DNA of 64,000 nt from Megamerina dolium (Eukaryota; Arthropoda; Insecta; Diptera; Megamerinidae), in NCBI GenBank assembly GCA_963854835.1, contig OY978525.1, positions 108,136,917 to 108,200,916 of the forward strand, given 5' to 3'. This document shows, one piece after another, positions 56,900 to 64,000 of the stretch. The translations under genes and the position numbers were made by a program. Positions within the stretch are counted from its first letter, which is position 1. Every line of letters begins with the position of its first letter. The notes beneath the pieces were generated by a model, which was not told the DNA's origin, ran no database searches, and saw nothing but the letters and a program-made list of their open reading frames with translations.

Positions 56900-57244
56900 T
56901 TATGTTACGTTATGTGGCTGCCCACTCTCTGGGAGGACACACTTAGGCCAGAAAAGCCCATTGTGATACCATCGAGCTTCTCTTTCAATACTATTATGAG
57001 TGTTAAATTTGAACAGCAGTACCCTTGTGACATCAATTTAACTTAGTTTTGCCACAGAGCTCTTTTAAGAAGCATTTTTGGCAAATTGTTACTGCCGGAA
57101 AAATTGCCAATTATTGACGGCAGGTGGGTACCGTTCGAAAGAAAAATCTTTTCGATATTAAATTTGTTATGCATCTGCCTGGGATTGAACCTCGACCTAC
57201 AGATCAGAAGTCCAACTACCTAACCACTGAGCTACGGCACCCAG
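56900..57244 (-). mobile_element. tRNA-derived SINE (type B tail), nearly complete
   Basis: The + strand starts TTATGTTACGTTATGTGGCT, GGGAGGACACACTTAGGCCA, CCCATTGTGATACCA. It continues through the body (AGCATTTTTGGCAAATTGTT, AAAAATTGCCAATTATTG, GGTGGGTACCGTTCGAAAGA) to the tRNA-like head complement (TTGAACCTCGACCTACAGAT, AACCACTGAGCTACGGCACC). It lacks some 30 bases of the body present in the 47849 copy. Confidence 0.84.
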
Positions 57245-57875
57245 CCATTACGCTACTTATTATACATATTTCAACACGTGCGTAAACTGGTGATTTGTAT
57301 ACCCTGGATGACTGCATGAAATACCTATTCTAGTTGTAACCACTAGAAGCAAGCTCCGATGATAGAGAAAAGCTTTTATATTCTTGATTAGCGATCAGTC
57401 GATTTAATGATTCCCATTGCAGGTATTGTAACCAATACAGGGTGGTGAAATATTTTAAATTTTAATCTCAAATAATTTACATACTTTTTCATGTAGGACA
57501 ACCATTTTCATACATAAATTAGCCTTGAAGAAAAAAAAAAAAATACTTCTACAAGAAATAGGCAAGCCGCACCTAATATTTTATTTAGCTCCAATGCAAA
57601 GTGTGCAGTTTTGGAATATCTGTTATTGCAGGAGAGTACATCAGACTCATACCAATAGCAATCATACATATCACAACCAACCCGAACTCAACTACGTACT
57701 TTATGGTACAAAGGTAATAATTGATATTAGGAACGTCATTGCCTAAAATTGTATATGCTTTTCTTCAGCATCAACAACAGTCTTTGGTGCAATATAATGA
57801 AATATTTCTTATCCTTAACTGTAAAAATAAAATAATTGAACATTTGAATTGTTAAAAATTCATCATTGATAGTCT
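57245..57875. other. stretch left of the piggyBac-like element, no gene recognised
   Basis: A 73-codon + strand frame at 57525-57746 begins with a lysine run coming from an A tract; I do not recognise its product. If the LINE fragment on the right (60217) was split by piggyBac, its missing half should lie here, but I could not see it. Confidence 0.45.
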
Positions 57876-57895
57876 TTAACCGTAGACTGTCCTTT

Positions 57896-57911
57896 GGGTA
57901 GAATTCTACCC
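57896..57911. repeat. subterminal palindrome, left
   Basis: A perfect 16-base palindrome GGGTAGAATTCTACCC, 16 bases inside the left end. The same sequence is 42 bases inside the right end. Confidence 0.85.
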
Positions 57912-58363
57912 AAAAAGGAACTTTCTTGTATAATATTTAACAAATGGTATTTTTTTGCAGTACGAAATTTCTTGACTTTTTCAAAATGCTTTTTTCCTTC
58001 GATAAAGTTGAGTTTACTGACTTTTTATGATATACTTTAAAAAAATTTTGACCATACATGTTTCACGTCCCTATGGGTAGATTTCTACCCATAAGAAATT
58101 TTTTGAAAAAACATTATTTTCTCACTATGTTTTATAATGTGCAACACTGGGTATTTTTTACGAGTACGCAATAGAGAAACAAATGCTAAAAAGGGGAATA
58201 ACCGACAAATATACAGTTGTCTCATTTTTTAAAAAGGGGATTCCCAATTATATTCATGTATCATATGTGAATAGAGTTGGTAAGCAATTGCTATTCAAAA
58301 GCTGACCAGTATTCTTGTGTTACGAACGTGTTATAAGCTAAATAATATAAAGTGTAAAAAAAA

Positions 58364-60110
58364 ATGTCAAATCCAAAATATTTAACCAATGAAATGATTG
58401 AGGAGCTGGTGAATGAAAATAGTGACGAGGCAGATATTTATTCCGATAGTGAAGATGAATATGAACCCATAGATGAAGAGGATATTTCAAGTGAAAAATA
58501 TACAAGTGAGGAAGATTCTTCGGATGGTGAAATCCCTATTGAGTTCACTGAATCGACATCCGCAATGATTGCAAAGGATGGCATGGTTTGGAAATCATCG
58601 CCAGTTCCAAAACACAGTGGAAGATTACGGAACGAAAATGTTTTATCATTACGACCTGGTGTTACTCGCATCGCATCGTCCCGGGTAAATGACAAAAAGG
58701 ACGCGTTTTTACTCTTTTTCAAAATTTCCTCAGGAGTACATCGAAATTAACAGAGAGTATTTACATGCATACATTGGCGTTCTTATTCTAAGTGGAGTGT
58801 TCAAGTAAGGTTTATTTTTATTTTTTGCATAATGTTGTAGATTGCAATTTAAAATAAATGTTTATACAGATCAAAGAATGAGGCAGTGGAGGATCTATTC
58901 GACGAAAAATTCGAAGACCAATGTTTCGTTCAATCATGTCGCAGAAAACTTTCAAATATATAAATAGGGTTCTTCGCTTCGATGATGTATTTGGTAGGCG
59001 GCAGAATCGTACAGAAGACAAATTTGCTCCAATTCGCAGCTTATGGAACAACTGGGCCGAACTTTTGCCGATTTACTACAATCCTCATGAATGTGTAACT
59101 GTTGATGAGCAACTCTTAGGATTTCATGGCCGATGTTCTTTTCGATAATACATTCCTTCCAAGCCAGAAAAATATGGAAAAAATATGTTAGTCTGTTCAA
59201 AAAGTTCCTATGTTTGGAAAATTCAGCCTTACCTTGGAAAAAAGCCGGGAGCTGTGAAACCCGAACAAAATCAAGGCAAAAGGGTAGTGCTGGATCTCAT
59301 TGAAGGACATTGTCATACGAACTTGGTCAGGCATTATTGAGTAAAGGCTTGACAATGGTAGGAACAATGCGCAAGAACAAAAGAAGCATTCCACCAAAGC
59401 TATTAGAGTGCAAAGGATTACCTCTTTATCATTCCACGTTTGCTTTTACAAAAGACACATCATTGGTTTCTTATGTTGGAAGAAAAAACAAATGTACAGT
59501 TGTTCAAAGTACTTTGCATACATGTGAGGAAATAGGTCCCGATCCAAAGAAATTACCCAATATAATTGCGTATTATAATTCAACAAAGGGAGGAGTTGAT
59601 ACCGTTGATAAAATGCTATCAGGTTACAGCTGTAAGCGCAAAACTTGCCGTTGGCCAATAGCAGTTTTCGCGAATATGGTTGATATTTCTGCTCTCAATG
59701 CCTACACTATTTTTAACGAAAATGATCAAAACTGGCACCAAAGTAAAAGTCGATTAAAGCGAAAAGTATTTCTTCGTGAACTTGGAATGTTGTTAGCAGA
59801 ACCTTTTATGAGAAGTCGATCCAGAAAACCTACCACGACCGCATCACAGGCTCTTTTGTCAACAATCCATGATGAGGAAGAAATACTAATGTGTTCAAAA
59901 GAAAGTCCAGGCGGCTCAACGGCAAACACTGTGAATCAAGTACCGCAGCAGCAGAAAGGTCGAGGCAGATGTATTTCTTGCTATGAGGAAGGTGTAAATA
60001 AGGACAAAAAAAGCGAGCTTATCTGTGTTTTTTGTAAAAAACCAGCCTGCAAAGATTTGCATAACAGAAATATTTGTGTGAAATGCTGTTCCAAAATAAT
60101 AAATAAGTGA
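58364..60110 (+). pseudogene. piggyBac-family transposase, several lesions
   Basis: It starts MSNPKYLTNEMIEELVNE at 58364, with an acidic N-terminus as in piggyBac proteins. After a frame change near 58722, PQEYIEINREYLHAYIGVLI continues to a GT-AG intron (58805-58869, joining FK to SK). A one-base loss near 58912 follows. Next comes NRVLRFDDVFGRR and VTVDEQLLGFHGRC (about 59098-59139) with the first catalytic D, a CAA-to-TAA stop at 59146, YIPSKPEKYG, then a deletion near 59315 that removes the usual CDN motif with the second catalytic D. From 59316 the frame is open: YELGQALLSKGLTMVGTMRK, GGVDTVDKMLSGYSCKRKTC (third D; about 59590-59650), and a C-terminal cysteine-rich domain (CISCYEE, CVFCKKPACKDLHNRNICVK). 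It is inactive, though its long 3' open frame and intact ends suggest moderate age. Confidence 0.9.
58805..58869 (+). other. probable intron in the piggyBac-like transposase gene
   Basis: GTAAGG at 58805 and TTTATACAG ending at 58869 bound 65 bases. Without removal the frame meets TAA at once (TTC AAG TAA). With removal VFKSKNEAVEDLF matches the family. Confidence 0.75.
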
Positions 60111-60151
60111 AATAAAAAAGATTGATTTATATAAAGTTTTTAAATTTTTCT

Positions 60152-60173
60152 TATGGGTAGAATTCTACCCATA
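60152..60173. repeat. subterminal palindrome, right
   Basis: The same 16-base palindrome as at 57896, here extended by three paired bases on each side (TAT...ATA). It lies between the stop codon and the right terminal repeat. Confidence 0.85.
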
Positions 60174-60216
60174 GGGTCATTAACGAAGATTATTTTTAGG
60201 GTCGCTCTACGGTTAA

Positions 60217-60450
60217 CTTAAATCATTACCGATCGAACATGCCAGTCTTGTTTAGAGGATATGGAATTAACAGAGCACTTCCTCTATCACTGTCCAGCAT
60301 TTGCATGAACAAGAGATGTTTTGAGCATCTCTTGAACGGATATCCGTTCTTCTTAAATTCGTTAAGAGTACTAGAAAGTTTGAGTAAAGTAATATTCTTT
60401 ACACTATCGCTTCTTTCTGTTCTTCTTTTTCTCTCTCCTTTTCTTCTATT
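60217..60450 (+). pseudogene. LINE C-terminal knuckle fragment
   Basis: The + strand encodes ITDRTCQSCLEDMELTEHFL and YHCPAFA (about 60227-60308). The C-x2-C-x8-H-x4-C arrangement is the C-terminal knuckle of I/LOA/R1/jockey-type LINEs (often CR.C.ED.ET.EHFL.HCPAFA..R). A stop follows within a few codons. It directly abuts the right TTAA of the piggyBac-like element, so piggyBac may have landed in this LINE. Confidence 0.68.
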
Positions 60451-60744
60451 TTCTTTTCCGTTTCTTGGTTTGGGTACCCTTTGTTTGACTGTGTGCCCCG
60501 GTTTTTGTGTTGCCCACTTCTTCACTTCAATTCACTTCACTTCACATAGCTTAAGACTATCATATTTGGAACAAATTTTAAATATTTTCATTAGTAGAAG
60601 ACTCGAAAAAAAACCAATGAGCCACATCTGCAATTTAATGTTGCTCCCATACAAAGTCCCAGAATTATCTGAAATTTAAAAACCTCCATAACTTACGAAA
60701 TACTTTGCCTAAGGTAACTTGCTTTAAGGCATAGATTAGTATTG
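60451..60744. other. no feature recognised
   Basis: CT-rich sequence (TTCTTTTTCTCTCTCC near 60420-60460) and a short CTTCACTTCA repeat near 60517-60545. It may be LINE 3' UTR, but nothing proves it. Confidence 0.4.
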
Positions 60745-61098
60745 TAGGCAGAATGAATATCGCAATAATCGTGCGACTTTACACCATAAGACTTTTTTTG
60801 GGGTCTCCCGTTAAGCCTACGCCAATGCTCCAGCAAATATATAAAGCATTCAAAGACAATATTAGAGCTGATATTTAAAAGATACCACCGCAATTATGCG
60901 AGAATGTGATGAAAAATTGCATTTTTTATGCAATTTTGGCAATGGCCATATGCAAGACGAATCGCGGCGAACATTTGGCAGATGTTGAGTTACATTACTA
61001 ACTTTGTATCTTGGATTCAAAATAAAATGATCAACTCTTTTCGCAAAAATATTACATATTTTTCAAGTTCAAAAGACACCTCTCATAGAAATACCCTG
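60745..61098 (+). pseudogene. rosa-type element 3' end with terminal repeat
   Basis: The + strand contains a worn SCD.TP..FF block (about 60771-60800, third catalytic region), a C-terminal part in other frames (NYARM..KIAF; RRIAANIWQML) and the right terminal repeat GACACCTCTCATAGAAATAC then CCTG ending at 61098 before TA. The repeat is the inverted partner of the left ends at 5338 and 33682. The 5' two-thirds are missing. Confidence 0.75.
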
Positions 61099-61100
61099 TA

Positions 61101-62604
61101 TTTTCACACACAGGATTAAGTAGTTAAGTGTGCTACTTTAAATGTTTAAGTTAATATCCAAAAATTTGTTTACTCCTCAATATATGGACACGTTAAGCCC
61201 ACTTTCTTAATATGTCTACGTGTGCAGGGCATAAATCTGTCGGCCCAAGCAAACAGTAAAGACATTTCTTGTCCCTTCTTCTCTGGTTATAAGTCAGAGA
61301 AAAACGAAAAGGCAATTTAAATATTTTCAAATTCATCTCTTTCATCTCAACTTGAGTTTTCTCTCTTCCTTTTTTTTTTTACAAATCTGCATTTAACTGC
61401 TTCTCTGTCTTCATAAACTGTACTTTAATACGAAATGTGTTTGTATATGAACTGTATACAGTTGTCGTTGTTGTTGTTGTGATTTACATTGAAATCACAT
61501 ATGTCACTCAACACCAAAATAACAATAACTGAAAGTAGAGTTGCCTTAGGGCATAATTTACTCAAAGCTACACATTGAGAGACACACGCACCCAAATGGC
61601 AGGAATGTTTAGCTACATACGTATAAAAGGCGTGTTATTGTAGTCAGTATATTTTTTTTAAAGCATCATCTTAGTCATCATCATCATCATCATCATCATC
61701 ATTATCATCAACAAAATTAAGGTGGGTGAATGAGAAGAGAGAGCGAGAATAAGAAAATGACGGTAACCGCTATCAAATTTACTTACAAAATAAATGCAAA
61801 AAAAAAATAATGAAAAAGAATAAATAAAAAATAAAATTTTAATGCAGGAAGAAAGAAGGATAAATCACGCATATATCAAATTACATACATTTAAAGTTTT
61901 CACTTCGAAATGACATATACGCTTCATCAGCCATATAAATATGTACTCTAACATATTATGATTATATTTGTTGTTGTTGTTGTTTTTTTGTAATTTTTTA
62001 TTTTTTTTTATTTTTGTATCATCTGTTTATCATTAGGCGTAAACAATATATAAACGAGAATATAAACAAGCAAAAGAATATACCAAGTTTATCACACATT
62101 TAACGCCTAAAATACTTTATCAGTGTTGTTGTTGTTGTTTATTCTTTTTGTGTGTTTTGTTCTACTGTTTTCATTGTTGTTCGTATACTTATTTATTATG
62201 CGACAGTGATAAATGTCATTGGAAGTTGAGCAAAAATAACTTTCGACAGATCGACGTATTTACTATAAATATTCGTATATGGTCATTGTGGAAAGGGGAG
62301 AATAAGTCAGAAGAAGAAGAAGAAGAACAACAACAAAATATAATGAATAATAAAAGTATCGAATTGCAAAATATGTACAAATAAAAATACTAAATATATA
62401 GATATTAATAAAATATATTTATTTTGATATTCAGACTATGTGTTCATTAAGGCCCAACTATGATATGCCTCTGTTGTTCTTGACAGTTGTCAAAAATGAA
62501 AGAAGATCTTTCATTTTTGAAGTTTAACTTTCATTTTGATCAATCAATAAATAATGATCATTTCTACTTTAAGCAGGCAGCGCAGTTCAACTAATTTTTA
62601 CTCT
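61101..62604. other. gene-free stretch with microsatellites
   Basis: (TCA)n at 61675-61701, TTGTTGTTG at about 61970-61983 and 62124-62139, A-rich tract at 61798-61808, and GAAGAAGAAGAA near 62310. No gene seen. Confidence 0.55.
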
Positions 62605-62835
62605 AATAATATCGTAGATCAGTTAGTGCATTGGGCTTCTGCCCTTCAGGTTGTGGATATAAATTTCAATAAGAGAATTTATTTTTTTTCTTTGCAAAGA
62701 GACAAGAATTTGTTCATTTAAAAATAGTATTCTCCATAACGCCAAATAATAGGCAATTTTTCCGGGAGTACCAGTTCTGCTAGAGTTGTGCTATTCTGAA
62801 ATCGGCTCATATAATTAGATGCGTCCCAAAACGTT
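62605..62835 (+). mobile_element. old, diverged SINE copy
   Basis: The head reads CGTAGATCAGTTAGTG, TTGGGCTTCTGCCCTTCAGG and a worn B-box (GTGGATATAAATTTC). The body has TAGGCAATTTTTCCGGGAGT and GAAATCGGCTCATATAATTA then GATGCGTCCC, aligning with GGCAATTTTTCCGGCAGTA and GACCGGCTAATATAAG of the other copies. It is the most diverged copy here. Confidence 0.62.
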
Positions 62836-63594
62836 ACTAATTTTTTATGAACTGCATGAGAAGCTCGCATAGTATTCTTTGAAGCCTTCAACAATTTTCT
62901 AATTTAAAGATAGTTTAATCGATCCAAGATTGTACACAGTTTTCATGGCCATTTTGAGTATTTTTCTACTTCGAGTGAGTCAACAAAATTTTACCATATA
63001 AATATTAGGAATAGTTTTTAAATAGAATAGAATAGAATTGAATAGAATTTGATAAGTTTTATAATAAACAATTTTCATAAAAAAAAAAAATTTAATCATA
63101 AAGAACTATGAATTAAAAAAATTGTTTGCTATTTCAATAGAAAGTATTGAGCATTTAATGTGGAACTCATGTCTCTGTTTGCTATTTATTTCTTTTCTAT
63201 ATTGCTTTATTTATCCAACTTAAAATTAATTACAAAATTGAATTTCGGTTTATTATTAGGCAATTTAGAGTGTCAATTTGTTAAGAAATTTTGAAATATC
63301 TCAAAATCTAGACCTTGGTGGCAATTTTAGAATCAAACCTGATGTTAAATGCCTCTATTAAATGTATGTTGTATGTATGTTTTTACAAATAAAATAAATA
63401 TGAATCTTTAGTTTACAACTGCAACAAAAAATTCACAATCTTAACTCGAAAGCAATCATAGTTAATTATGAAATCAGAAGTAATGAACATAATTGCTAAT
63501 AGTATTGGCTGTTCGAAAGAGTTCGGTAACAAAATGTCGATAGATGGTTTTAAAATGTAACATCTCTGATAATATTAATTGCATTTGGCTACTA
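62836..63594. other. gene-free AT-rich stretch
   Basis: GAATA pentanucleotides near 63025-63052 and an A run at 63080-63092. No gene seen. Confidence 0.5.
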
Positions 63595-64000
63595 TAGCTA
63601 TATATATAAATTGAGCAAGACCGGCACATAAGCAGCATGGACGTTGCTAGGGAACTTGGTATTCATAATCGAATACTTATCAATAATTTGAAGAAAGTTG
63701 GTTACACAAAGAAACTCGATGTTTGTGTGCCACATGAATTAACAGTAAAATATTGAATAGACTGAATTTCCATTCAGCGATTCACTGCTAAAACAGAACG
63801 AAATCGACCGATTTATGAAGCGATTAATTATGGGCGATGAAAAGTGCATCATGTGCGACAATAATGTGCTAAAGAGAGCATGGACGAAGCGAGGTGATAC
63901 CAAGAAAGGTAATGCCGTGTGATTGAAAGGGAATTCCTAATTGTGAGCTTCTACAGCTTGGTCAAACGATCGATTCTAACCTCTACTGTAAACAATTAAG
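63595..64000 (+). pseudogene. mariner (DD34D) transposase relic, runs off the right edge
   Basis: Frames on the + strand give NNLKKVGYTKKLDVCVPHEL (63686-63740), then, past a stop, ISIQRF in one frame and SLLKQNEIDRFMKRLIMGDE in the next (about 63786-63845), with KCIMCDNNVLKRAWTKRGDT after it. This is the mariner linker and first catalytic block (MVTGDEKW with the D kept, G kept, W changed to C). The remaining two-thirds lie beyond the window. Confidence 0.8.

Larger units (their letters stand above)
57880..60212 (+). mobile_element. piggyBac-like element with intact ends
   Basis: TTAA at 57876-57879 and 60213-60216 flanks a 2333-bp element whose ends are inverted copies: CCGTAGACTGTCC on the left and, as complement, CCGTAGAGCGACC on the right. 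TTAA target duplication is diagnostic for piggyBac. Just inside both ends lies the palindrome GGGTAGAATTCTACCC (57896-57911 and 60155-60170), with a third, one-base variant near 58075-58090. One transposase gene with a likely intron fills the inside. Confidence 0.92.

Noticed and set aside
60226..60679. Overlapping + and minus frames of about 100-146 codons
   Set aside because: The only recognisable coding signal here is the LINE knuckle in a third frame (60227-60308). The other frames reflect CT-rich sequence.
1..64000. CRISPR arrays, rRNA genes, operons or bacterial signals
   Set aside because: None seen. The sequence is clearly from an animal genome, with a GT-AG intron, LINE/SINE elements and poly(A) tails.

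Overview
This 64-kb window is AT-rich, intron- or intergenic-type DNA from a higher fly (Diptera). The best fit is a tephritid fruit fly. The reasons are the mixture of mobile elements, above all several DD41D mariner-like (rosa-type) copies, a group described from Ceratitis rosa and relatives, together with the TACATA/TGTATG-rich low-complexity background typical of large fly introns. The genus is an inference. I found no convincing host protein-coding gene, no standard tRNA or rRNA gene and no CRISPR array. Almost all recognisable coding sequence belongs to transposable elements, mostly dead.

Layout. 1-2031: 3' half of a jockey-clade LINE with an open reverse-transcriptase frame and poly(A) tail. 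2290-7070: a decayed RNase H-type LINE, a mariner relic, a rosa-type relic and an unexplained short tandem repeat. 8849-10070: a rosa-type relic between pieces of a tRNA-derived SINE. 11945-13870: two units of a ~355-bp tandem repeat, the second split by a Tc1-like (DD34E) relic. 15770-17750: an RNase H-bearing LINE interrupted by an RTE-type LINE fragment that has a 12-bp target-site duplication and a 5' inversion. 19021-20299: a nearly intact rosa-type transposon with one frameshift. 23370-28800: a pile-up of mariner, maT-like (DD37D) and rosa-type relics. 31728-36771: three more rosa-type copies with SINE insertions. 38418-38978: a long-inverted-repeat mariner deletion derivative. 39849-40950: a mariner with both ends but lost catalytic residues. 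41392-41949: a possible MITE. 43140-49440: two mariner relics and a complete SINE with target duplication. 52500-53058: a possible solo LTR. 53261-54395: a 5'-truncated LINE with a 10-bp target duplication. 56349-57244: a LINE 3' end and two SINE copies. 57880-60212: a complete-ended piggyBac-like element with TTAA duplications. 60217-61098: LINE and rosa-type fragments. 62605-64000: an old SINE and a mariner that runs off the right edge.

How the parts relate. The RNase H LINEs at 53261 and 56349 end in a sequence resembling the 3' tail of one SINE subtype (GGTTAGGTTA on the + strand, followed by related sequence). This suggests a SINE/LINE pair in which the LINE machinery moved the SINE. Nested insertions with target duplications give relative ages: rosa before SINE at 36099, LINE before RTE at 16724, and tandem repeat before Tc1 at ~12520. 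The long stretches between elements hold microsatellites and AT-rich DNA in which I see no gene.
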